Of a stretch of DNA of 64,000 bases, positions 16,915 to 23,836 are shown in pieces. Within the stretch, counting starts at the first letter, position 1. Every line of letters begins with the position of its first letter. The DNA is from JAAYCI01 sp031549285 (GTDB taxonomy: Bacteria; Bacillota; Clostridia; Oscillospirales; Ruminococcaceae), in contig JAVBPZ010000003.1 of assembly GCA_031549285.1 (NCBI GenBank), positions 122,348-186,347 on the forward strand, written 5' to 3'. Position numbers and translations under genes: made by a program. The notes under the pieces were generated by a model. The model was not told where the DNA came from, searched no databases, and was given only the letters and a program-made list of their open reading frames with translations.

Positions 16915-18723
16915 CTACCCCTGCGCTTCACTCGCCTCCGGCACCTCCGCGCTCGCCGTGCTGGCAATCTGCAGCTCTTCCAGCTGCTTTTCTTCCACCA
17001 AATCCGGGCACCCGGTCATCAGCTCGCCCGCATTCTGCACCTTCGGAAACGCTATCACGTCGCGAATCGACTCCTTCCCCACCAACAGCGCCACCATGCG
17101 GTCAAACCCAAACGCCATGCCCCCATGCGGCGGCGCGCCATACTGGTACGCGTCCATCAAAAATCCAAAATTCTCCCGCGCCCGCTCCTCAGAAAAGCCC
17201 AGCGCCCGGAACATACGTGCCTGCAGCGCCGGGTCGTTTATACGAATTGACCCGCCACCCAGCTCTATCCCGTTCACCACCATGTCATACGCCTTGGCGC
17301 GGCAAGCGCCCGGATCACTCTCCACCTTGTCCAGGTCTTCCTCCTTCGGCATGGTAAACGGATGATGCTTCGCCATATATCTGCCCGCATCCTCGTCATA
17401 CTCAAACAACGGAAAATCGGTCACCCACAGAAAATCATACCGGTCCTCCGGAATCATGCCCTGCTTTTTCGCAATCTCCAGCCGCAGCGCACCCAGCGCC
17501 GCAAACACCACCGCATCCTTGTCCGCCACCACCAGCAACACATCCCCGGCCTCGGCGCCCGCCGCCGCACGCAGCGCGGCTTTTTCCTCTTCCGATAAAA
17601 ACTTCTCATAGCTGCTGGTCTCGGCATCCGGTGCCAGGCGCAAATACGCCAGCCCCTTTGCGCCATAGGTTTTGGCCGTCTCGGTCAACCGGTCAATTTC
17701 TTTTCGGGACAGCTTTTCCGCCAACCCTTTCGCGTTCAGCAGCCGCACGCTGCCACCCGCCGCCACCGCCCCCGCAAACACGCCAAACCCGCACCCAGAG
17801 ACTACCGTACTAACATCACATAATTCCATCCCAAACCTGGTATCCGGCTTGTCAGAACCATAGCGTTCCATCGCTTCTGTATAGGTCATGCAAGGGAATG
17901 GCGTCTGCAGTTCCACCCCCAGCACCTCTTCAAAAACTGCCTTCACCAGTCCCTCGTTAACAGTCCGAACATCTTGTTCATCCGCAAACGCCATTTCCAT
18001 GTCAATCTGGGTGAATTCCGGCTGTCTGTCCGCGCGCAAATCCTCATCACGAAAGCACCGCGCAATCTGGAAATACTTATCAAACCCGGACAACATCAAT
18101 ATCTGCTTATATAGCTGCGGGCTCTGCGGCAAGGCATAAAACCGCCCCGGCTGCACCCGGCTGGGCACCAAATAATCCCGCGCACCCTCCGGGGTAGATT
18201 TTATCAGCATTGGCGTTTCTATCTCCACAAACCGCTGCGCCAGGTAATACGCCCGCACCACGCCGGCCACCCGGCTGCGCAGGGTAATCGCACGGTGCAG
18301 TTCTTCCCGCCGCAGGTCCAGGTACCGGTACCGCAGCCGCAGTTCATCCTTCACTTTTATGTCGTCCCGCACTTCAAATGGCGGCGTTTCCGCCGCGCTC
18401 AGCACCCGCAGGTCGGTCACAAACAGCTCCACCTGGCCGGTGGGCAGCGTCGGGTTCACGCTCTCCCGCTTTTGCAGAGTTCCCGCCGCCATCACTACAT
18501 ACTCCGCCTTCAGTCCGGCTGCCTTTTCAAACACACCCGCGTCGGTTGCATCGCCAAACGCCAACTGCAATATCCCCGTGGTATCCCGCAGGTCCGCAAA
18601 TACTACTCCGCCCAAATCCCGGCTCTTGGCAATCGAACCCGCCACCACTATCGTTTCCCCCACCTGTTCTGTCCCTACTTCGGCGCAGTAATGGGTTCTG
18701 CGCATATTTCCCATAACATCCAT
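16915..18723 (-). CDS. aspS: Aspartyl-tRNA synthetase (bacterial type)
   Basis: Charges tRNA-Asp (possibly also tRNA-Asn if the non-discriminating type). It has 602 residues: an OB-fold anticodon-binding domain (about 1-105), and a class II catalytic core with motif 2 FRDEDLRADRQPEFTQID. The bacterial GAD insertion spans about 285-410, and motif 3 reads GGMAFGFDRMVALL. The tail is Ala/Glu-rich (TASAEVPEASEAQG). Several in-frame ATGs lie at the start (residues 1, 4 and 7); I keep the first. It lies 61 bases downstream of hisS, in the hisS-aspS pair common in Firmicutes. Confidence 0.97.
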   Translation of the reverse strand: MDVMGNMRRTHYCAEVGTEQVGETIVVAGSIAKSRDLGGVVFADLRDTTGILQLAFGDATDAGVFEKAAGLKAEYVVMAAGTLQKRESVNPTLPTGQVELFVTDLRVLSAAETPPFEVRDDIKVKDELRLRYRYLDLRREELHRAITLRSRVAGVVRAYYLAQRFVEIETPMLIKSTPEGARDYLVPSRVQPGRFYALPQSPQLYKQILMLSGFDKYFQIARCFRDEDLRADRQPEFTQIDMEMAFADEQDVRTVNEGLVKAVFEEVLGVELQTPFPCMTYTEAMERYGSDKPDTRFGMELCDVSTVVSGCGFGVFAGAVAAGGSVRLLNAKGLAEKLSRKEIDRLTETAKTYGAKGLAYLRLAPDAETSSYEKFLSEEEKAALRAAAGAEAGDVLLVVADKDAVVFAALGALRLEIAKKQGMIPEDRYDFLWVTDFPLFEYDEDAGRYMAKHHPFTMPKEEDLDKVESDPGACRAKAYDMVVNGIELGGGSIRINDPALQARMFRALGFSEERARENFGFLMDAYQYGAPPHGGMAFGFDRMVALLVGKESIRDVIAFPKVQNAGELMTGCPDLVEEKQLEELQIASTASAEVPEASEAQG

Positions 18724-18784
18724 TCTATTTCCCGCCCTACTATGATTTTATTGCTCTTTTAATCCATCCTCCAGCCTACGACGA

Positions 18785-20053
18785 TCACAGGCTCTGCAGC
18801 ACCGCCGGAATATCCGCCAGCAGCACCTCTTGTTCCTCACCGTCCGCCATCCGCTTCAGCTTCACCGTGCCGCCGTCCACCTCTGCCTGGCCCAGCACCA
18901 CCGTAAATACCGCATTCACTCGCCCGGCCGCTTTCATTTGTGCCTTCACACTGCGTGCCGCTATATCACATTCTGCCGTCACATTTTGTTCCCGCAGCTG
19001 TATGGTAACCTGCCGCGCCGCCGCACGGCCCGCGTCATCGGCCGCCACCGCGTACAGCAGCGGTCCCTCTGGCGGTTCCGGCAGTTGCCCGTGTTCCTCC
19101 AGCAACATCAGGCTACGCTCTACCCCCATGCCAAACCCCACCGCCGGGGTCGGCTGGCCGCCCAGCTCCTCTATCAGCCCATCGTACCGCCCACCGGCAC
19201 ACACCGTCCCCTGGGTCCCCACTCCCTCTGCCACAAACTCAAACACTGTGTTGGTATAATAATCCAGCCCGCGCACAATACGGGGGTTCACAACATACTG
19301 CATCCCCGCTTCTGCCAGCAGTTCCTGCACCTCTGAAAAATGAGTTGCGCAGTTATCGCATAAATATTCTAGCATCATCGGCGCGTTTTTTGCTATTTCT
19401 TTGCATTTGTCCTCTTTACAGTCCAAAATCCGCATTGGATTATTTTCCAGTCTTTTTTTGCATGTTTCGCATAAATCATTTTCATAATTATCGAAATATT
19501 GTCTCAACTCCACATGATATGTCGGCCGACATGCTTTACACCCAATCGAGTTAATCTCCAGCGTAATATATTCCCGTACCCCACAGGTTTTGTAAAAGCT
19601 GTCCGCCACCGCCATGGCCTCCACGTCGGCGGCCGCCTCGTGCGTACCAAAACATTCAATGCCAAACTGGTGGAACTCCCGCAACCGGCCCTTCTGTGCT
19701 TTTTCATACCGGAAGCAGCTCTGCAAATAATAGCTTTTCAGCGGCAGTGGGCTGGACGCCAGCAGCCCATTCTCCAGCACCGCGCGCACCACACCGGCGG
19801 TCCCCTCCGGGCGCAACGTCACACTGCGCCCACCTTTATCCTCAAATGTATACATTTCCTTCGATACTATATCGGTTCCTTCCCCCACGCCGCGGCTGAA
19901 TAAATCGGTCGTTTCAAAGGTCGGCACTCGCATCTCGTCAAACCCAAAAATACGCGCAGTACGGCGCAGTTTTTCCTCCACCCACTGCCATTTCCAGCTT
20001 TCATTTGGCAGCACATCCTGGGTCCCGCGCGGCCTTGTATACTTTACTGCCAT
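18785..20053 (-). CDS. hisS: Histidyl-tRNA synthetase
   Basis: Class II synthetase for tRNA-His, 422 residues. The N-terminus YTRPRGTQDVLP is diagnostic, followed by motif 2 CFRYEKAQKGRLREFHQFGIE and the HisA boxes RGLDYYTNTVFEF and AGGRYDGLIEELGG. The C-terminal anticodon-binding domain covers about 325-420. The start was moved inward to 20053, where GGGAGGAAGAC precedes ATG; the frame is open to 20134. No T-box leader was found upstream, but a good promoter is present. First gene of the hisS-aspS unit. Confidence 0.97.
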   Translation of the reverse strand: MAVKYTRPRGTQDVLPNESWKWQWVEEKLRRTARIFGFDEMRVPTFETTDLFSRGVGEGTDIVSKEMYTFEDKGGRSVTLRPEGTAGVVRAVLENGLLASSPLPLKSYYLQSCFRYEKAQKGRLREFHQFGIECFGTHEAAADVEAMAVADSFYKTCGVREYITLEINSIGCKACRPTYHVELRQYFDNYENDLCETCKKRLENNPMRILDCKEDKCKEIAKNAPMMLEYLCDNCATHFSEVQELLAEAGMQYVVNPRIVRGLDYYTNTVFEFVAEGVGTQGTVCAGGRYDGLIEELGGQPTPAVGFGMGVERSLMLLEEHGQLPEPPEGPLLYAVAADDAGRAAARQVTIQLREQNVTAECDIAARSVKAQMKAAGRVNAVFTVVLGQAEVDGGTVKLKRMADGEEQEVLLADIPAVLQSL

Positions 20054-20172
20054 GTCTTCCTCCCTGTTCGTCCGCCTGGCAGCATGGCCCTGGCGCGGGC
20101 ACATCCTCCCTTTCGCACAGCCACACAGCATCATCGGCTCCCCGCCGCATCTGGCGGTTTTGTTGACAATTT

Positions 20173-20201
20173 ATTATACCCGCTTTCTTTCCCGCTGGCA
20201 A
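20173..20201 (-). promoter_or_regulatory. Promoter of hisS-aspS
   Basis: Minus strand: TTGCCA (20201-20196), a 17-bp spacer and a perfect TATAAT (20178-20173), about 120 bases before the hisS start. The rest of the 325-base gap to mgsA holds only the mgsA terminator. Confidence 0.75.
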
Positions 20202-20290
20202 GCAACCTTCTATTGATATCCATCGGTTCTCGTCTATTTCCCGCCTACAAAAATATCTTCCCCCTCTTACCCGCATTTCTGCATTAATCC

Positions 20291-20321
20291 ACAAAAAAAC
20301 GGCGCCCTGCCCGGACGCCGA
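20291..20321 (-). terminator. Terminator of the minD-mgsA unit
   Basis: Minus-strand hairpin CGGCGTCC-GGGCA-GGGCGCCG followed by seven T residues. It lies about 58 bases after the mgsA stop. Confidence 0.85.
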
Positions 20322-20378
20322 CCTTACTATGGCTAAGTTTTCCACCGTTGCTGTCCCGCAGCTGCACCACCCCAGTTC

Positions 20379-20801
20379 TCACGGCGCAGGCGCCCCCGCG
20401 CCTTTGGGGTTCACAATATCCCGCCAATCCAAATCGCCCCGCTCCAAACCATGAATCAGCACCTCCGCGGTGGCAATGTTGGTCGCCATCGGAATGCTGT
20501 GCATATCGCACAGGCGCAGCAGGTTCATTTCATTGGGTTCCCCGGGTTTCGCGCTAATCGGGTCGCGGAAGAACAACAACAAATCAATTTCATTACACGC
20601 AATGCGCGCGGCAATCTGCTGGTCGCCGCCATGCGTTCCCGACATAAACCGCTGCACCGGCAGCCCGGTCGCCTCGGCCACCATCTTGCCGGTGGTCCCG
20701 GTCGCAATCAGCGAATGCGTGCTCAATGTGCGGGAATATGCGGTACAAAACTGCACCATCAGCTCTTTTTTGGAATCATGCGCAATCAGTGCAATGTTCA
20801 T
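20379..20801 (-). CDS. mgsA: Methylglyoxal synthase
   Basis: Converts dihydroxyacetone phosphate to methylglyoxal and phosphate, a bypass of lower glycolysis. The 140-residue protein shows the family segments MNIALIAHDSKKELMVQF, ATGTTGKM (phosphate binding) and SGTHGGDQQIAARI with the catalytic Asp region. FFRDPISAKPGEPNEMNLLRLC carries further active-site residues, and IPMATNIATAE follows. AGAGGGAG precedes the ATG. It follows minD by 112 bases; in many Clostridia mgsA ends the min cluster. Confidence 0.96.
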   Translation of the reverse strand: MNIALIAHDSKKELMVQFCTAYSRTLSTHSLIATGTTGKMVAEATGLPVQRFMSGTHGGDQQIAARIACNEIDLLLFFRDPISAKPGEPNEMNLLRLCDMHSIPMATNIATAEVLIHGLERGDLDWRDIVNPKGAGAPAP

Positions 20802-20913
20802 TCCGCTCCCTCTTTTCTACTGTTTGGCCGGTTCATCGAACACCTGCTGTACTCCACTTCCATCGCCCGCCGGTACCCCTGTCTTATCCGCCCGGCTCCC
20901 GGTTAAATGCCAC

Positions 20914-21648
20914 TCACCGGAAAACCAGCGGCACATCTTCCCCAATAATCCGCCTGGCAATAGCATCATACACCATGCGCTCCCGGCTGTTTTTCGCCAG
21001 CGGCGCGCCGCTGGTTCCTGCTTTTAACACCGCCGGGCTCTCCGGAATAACCCCCAACAGCTGCACCCCAACAATATCAATCGCCTCGTCCAAATCCCGC
21101 AGCACACCGTCGTGCAAAATACGGGGCGGGTCCACCCGGTTCAACAGCAGCCGCACCTGCGGGTTACGTGCCAGCACCGTGTCCGCCACCATTCGTCCAT
21201 CGCGCAGCGCCACCGGGTCCGGTGTCAGCACCAACACCACCCGGTGCGCCACCTCCAGCGCCGCCTCAAACGGCGCACCCAATCCTGCCGCTGTGTCCAG
21301 CAAAATATAATCAAAATGCGGGCGCATCTTGGTACACAAAACCCGCAGTGCCTTGCCGGTAATCTCCCCGCCGGAATACGGCGCCGATATCACCGACAGC
21401 CCCGGATACGACGGGCTTTCCACCACCGCGCGGTCCGGCTCACTGCGGCCAGACAAAACATCTTCAATATCAAAAACAGTTTTCCCGCTTACCCCGGCAA
21501 TGATATCCACACTGCGCAACCCAGAATCCAGTTCAATCAGCAGCACCCGTTTGCCCAGTGCCGCCAGCGCACCGCCCACAAACACCGTCGTGGTCGATTT
21601 TCCCGTACCGCCTTTGCCGGACACAAATGCAATAATCATTGCATCCAA
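20914..21648 (-). CDS. minD: MinD/ParA-family ATPase, probable septum site-determining protein
   Basis: Deviant Walker ATPase of 244 residues. It has the signature KGGTGKST with the signalling lysine, switch I region IELDSGLRSVDIIAG (typical of MinD) and LLDTAAGLG for Walker B, plus LVLTPDPVALRDG. The last residues (AIARRIIGEDVPLVFR) are a modest candidate for a membrane-targeting helix. MinC and MinE are not next to it, and the mgsA gene follows. The ATG at 21648 has only a distant GGAGG (14 bases); an alternative start is Met4 at 21639. MinD is likelier than a chromosome-partition ParA because of the IIAG motif and mgsA context. Confidence 0.8.
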   Translation of the reverse strand: MDAMIIAFVSGKGGTGKSTTTVFVGGALAALGKRVLLIELDSGLRSVDIIAGVSGKTVFDIEDVLSGRSEPDRAVVESPSYPGLSVISAPYSGGEITGKALRVLCTKMRPHFDYILLDTAAGLGAPFEAALEVAHRVVLVLTPDPVALRDGRMVADTVLARNPQVRLLLNRVDPPRILHDGVLRDLDEAIDIVGVQLLGVIPESPAVLKAGTSGAPLAKNSRERMVYDAIARRIIGEDVPLVFR

Positions 21649-21762
21649 ATCTGCGGCACCTCCCCATATTGGCCAAAGCGCGCTGCTGCGCCTTCTTTGT
21701 CCCTATACACCACCGGCAAAGCGCAATCCCTCCGCTCCCGCCATTGGTGCTCTGTATTGTCG

Positions 21763-21792
21763 ATTATAGCACAACATCCCGCCGCAAGACAA
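21763..21792 (-). promoter_or_regulatory. Promoter of minD-mgsA
   Basis: Minus strand: TTGTCT (21792-21787), an 18-bp spacer and a perfect TATAAT (21768-21763), about 115 bases before minD. Its presence argues against the 89-codon open frame that spans it (21636-21905). Confidence 0.7.
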
Positions 21793-21815
21793 CCGCTATT
21801 TTGTCTTGTTTCACT

Positions 21816-21867
21816 AAAAAAAGTATGCTCGCCATCGTGCCTTTGCACGCTTTCGTGCACAGCACAC
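21816..21867 (-). terminator. Possible terminator after the 54-residue peptide
   Basis: On the minus strand GTGTGCT pairs with AGCATAC (one G-U) around an inner hairpin TGCACG-AAAG-CGTGCA, followed by seven T residues. This would separate the dut-maf unit from minD. Confidence 0.55.
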
Positions 21868-21874
21868 CAACCAC

Positions 21875-22039
21875 CTACAGCAGCTGGTACTGAACCAGCC
21901 GCCACAAAAAAGCCCCAAACAACAGTGCCAACACCACGACTACCGCCACCGTACGGCGGAAAAATCCCTTGTCATCCTGTGGCTTTTGCATACCCTGTCC
22001 CTTTCTTTTGCGGCCATGGCGCACCGTTCTCTTCGCCAT
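21875..22039 (-). CDS. 54-residue basic single-pass membrane peptide, resembling a PBP N-terminus
   Basis: A small ORF with GGCGGGAG 8 bases before its ATG. The first 29 residues are strongly basic (MAKRTVRHGRKRKGQGMQK, then PQDDKGFFRR). One hydrophobic helix follows (TVAVVVVLALLFGAFLW), and the peptide ends RLVQYQLL. The pattern of a basic tail, one helix and then RLVQYQL is what is seen at the start of class B penicillin-binding proteins such as MrdA. It lies where mrdA would be expected between maf and minD. It may be a relic of that gene or an independent small protein. An inner ATG at 21991 would give 38 residues. Confidence 0.6.
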   Translation of the reverse strand: MAKRTVRHGRKRKGQGMQKPQDDKGFFRRTVAVVVVLALLFGAFLWRLVQYQLL

Positions 22040-22078
22040 CGCGGCCACTCCCGCCGCATTCCGCGCAAAACATTTCGT

Positions 22079-22639
22079 TCACAACACACCCAGCTCGGCC
22101 AGCTTTTGGTACAGCGCCGCCACCGGCAGCCCCATCACATTATAATAGCACCCCCGGATATACGGCACAAACCGCGCGGCCCAGCCCTGTATCCCGTACC
22201 CGCCCGCCTTATCATACGGCTCATCGGTGGCGGCATACGCCAGCATCTCCGCCTCAGGAATAGGCGAAAAACGTACCTCGGTGGTCTCCACAAAACAGCT
22301 TTCCGTACCGTCCGGCAGGCACACGCACACCCCGGTATGCACCTGGTGGCCCCGCCCAGACAGCAGCGCCAGCATATGTACGCACGCCTGCCTGTCCGCC
22401 GGCTTCCCCAGCACCTGGCCGTCCACCTCCACCACGGTATCGCACCCAATCACCACATCCTGCCCCCGCCGCGCAAAAACCGCGCGGGCCTTTTCCCTGG
22501 CCAAGCTCTCACAAAACACGGCGGGCGCTTCCCCTTTGGTGTTTTCCTCCGGCACATCCGCGGTTTCCACAGCAAACACCGGTGAAACCAACGCGAACAA
22601 CTCCCGCCGCCGCGGGCTCTGGCTAGCCAATACCAGCAT
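22079..22639 (-). CDS. maf: Maf family nucleoside triphosphate pyrophosphatase
   Basis: House-cleaning pyrophosphatase acting on dTTP/UTP or modified nucleotides. It has 186 residues. Family segments are LASQSPRRRELFAL at the start, then SLAREKARAV, VIGCDTVVEVDGQVLGKP and a later segment around DEPYDKAGGYGIQGWA with the catalytic residues. YYNVMGLPVAALYQKL closes the protein. The start was placed at 22639, where AAGGAG lies 8 bases upstream, rather than 22708, which would run into the upstream GC-rich repeat. Part of the dut-DUF4321-maf group. Confidence 0.94.
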   Translation of the reverse strand: MLVLASQSPRRRELFALVSPVFAVETADVPEENTKGEAPAVFCESLAREKARAVFARRGQDVVIGCDTVVEVDGQVLGKPADRQACVHMLALLSGRGHQVHTGVCVCLPDGTESCFVETTEVRFSPIPEAEMLAYAATDEPYDKAGGYGIQGWAARFVPYIRGCYYNVMGLPVAALYQKLAELGVL

Positions 22640-22680
22640 ACGCCCTTCTCCTTTTCGCCGCACCTGTTGCCCCGCCCGCC

Positions 22681-22776
22681 CCGGCCGAATGCCCCTGTGC
22701 CAAAGCAAGCTTTGGCACAGGCCCGTCGCGCTACCGCGCGCCGGGGGCGGCGTCCCGCCGCCGGCCTTCGGCCGGG
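22681..22776. repeat. Family B GC-rich double-hairpin element, copy 2
   Basis: Begins CCGGCCGAATGCCCC, then hairpin TGTGCCAAAGC-AA-GCTTTGGCACA, GGCCC and a second palindromic block ending CGCCGGCCTTCGGCCGG. Between copies 1 and 2 the borders match, whereas the first stem is different but perfectly paired. It fills the gap between the DUF4321 gene and maf. Confidence 0.8.
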
Positions 22777-22801
22777 ACAGGCTGCACAGGCACGCACCTG
22801 C

Positions 22802-23071
22802 CTAAATTTTCCCCTTCACCAGCGTATACAAGAAAATCGCCAGCCCCACCATAATAATCTGCGCCACAGAAATATTGATAAAAAACCCAAAACTCAGCTG
22901 TAATACCGACAAATCCAGCACAAACGGCGCGTCCGGGTTAAACCCTATGGCGCACGCGTAGGACAACCAGCTTAAAAACCCCACATGGGCACACAGCGAG
23001 GCAATCAGCCCGCCAATCACGACCCCGCCCAGCAGGAAAAACAAAAGCAACAACGTTCTTTTCATCTTCAC
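22802..23071 (-). CDS. DUF4321 domain-containing membrane protein
   Basis: Small membrane protein of 89 residues with helices at about 5-25 and 62-84 and a middle amphipathic part (FNPDAPFVLDLSVLQLSFGF). Length, helix layout and position beside maf fit DUF4321, a family of unknown function usually next to maf in Clostridia. The GTG at 23071 has AAGGGG at 7 bases; an ATG at 23065 is an alternative. The segment FVLDLSVLQLSFGFFINIS is the family's most conserved part as I recall it. Confidence 0.75.
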   Translation of the reverse strand: MKMKRTLLLLFFLLGGVVIGGLIASLCAHVGFLSWLSYACAIGFNPDAPFVLDLSVLQLSFGFFINISVAQIIMVGLAIFLYTLVKGKI

Positions 23072-23202
23072 ATTCCATCCCCTTACGCATTTATTTTACC
23101 CAGAATCCCCACATATAAACCTTTTTTGCTCATTCCTGCATCACACACCCGCACCCTGTGACAACCTTCCAACACCTCTTCCACCCTCATACTGTCGCCG
23201 TT

Positions 23203-23646
23203 TCACTCCACCCCGGTGGACCCAAATCCCCCGGCGCCTCGTTCCGTCTCACCCAGCGTATCAAACTCTATCATCTCCGGCACCTCCACCGGGAACACCA
23301 CCATCTGCGCAATGCGTTCCCCGTTCGAAATATGCAGCGGCCCATCCGACAGGTTTATCACCGGCACGCATACCTCTCCCCGGTAGTCGGAATCAATCAC
23401 TCCCACGCCGTTCGCCATCGCCAACCCTTCCCGCATGGCCAGCCCGCTGCGCGCAAACACCAGCGCCACATGGTGTTCATCCGGCAGCTCTATGGCAATT
23501 CCGGTCGGCACCAGTTCGCGCTGCATGGGTTTCAGCGCAATTCCCTTTTCGTCACAACAGGCCCGCAGGTCCATCCCCGCGGCGCCGGCGCTTGCCCGCC
23601 CCGGTATATGCGCCCCCGGGCGCAGCCGTTTAATCTTCAGGTTCAT
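23203..23646 (-). CDS. dut: Deoxyuridine 5'-triphosphate nucleotidohydrolase (dUTPase)
   Basis: Hydrolyses dUTP to dUMP and pyrophosphate, keeping uracil out of DNA and supplying dUMP for dTMP synthesis. It has 147 residues, the trimeric dUTPase size. All five motifs can be read: AGMDLRA (1), ARSGLAMREG (2), NGVGVIDSDYRGEV (3), NGERIAQMV (4) and RGAGGFGSTG (5). GGAGG precedes the ATG. It stands about 130 bases upstream of the DUF4321 gene on the same strand. Confidence 0.97.
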   Translation of the reverse strand: MNLKIKRLRPGAHIPGRASAGAAGMDLRACCDEKGIALKPMQRELVPTGIAIELPDEHHVALVFARSGLAMREGLAMANGVGVIDSDYRGEVCVPVINLSDGPLHISNGERIAQMVVFPVEVPEMIEFDTLGETERGAGGFGSTGVE

Positions 23647-23836
23647 CGCTTGCCTCCTTCATTCATCCCATTTTTACTAATTGTGCCTTGTATCTATCCC
23701 GAAAGTAACCACGAAAATCAAACTGCGAAAATCTTCATCCTTTTGCCCTCGCTCGCCATCCTAGTCGTTTCTCCCTACCGTAACCGCGTTCGTCACCCAT
23801 CCCGCTTACGCGGGCGGAATTGCCGAACCCACCAAA

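Noticed and set aside
20054..20378. T-box or other riboswitch before hisS
   Set aside because: The GGTGGAACC-type core is absent; only a promoter and the mgsA terminator are visible.
21636..21905. 89-codon minus-strand open frame upstream of minD
   Set aside because: A strong promoter for minD and a probable terminator lie within it, and there is no ribosome-binding site.
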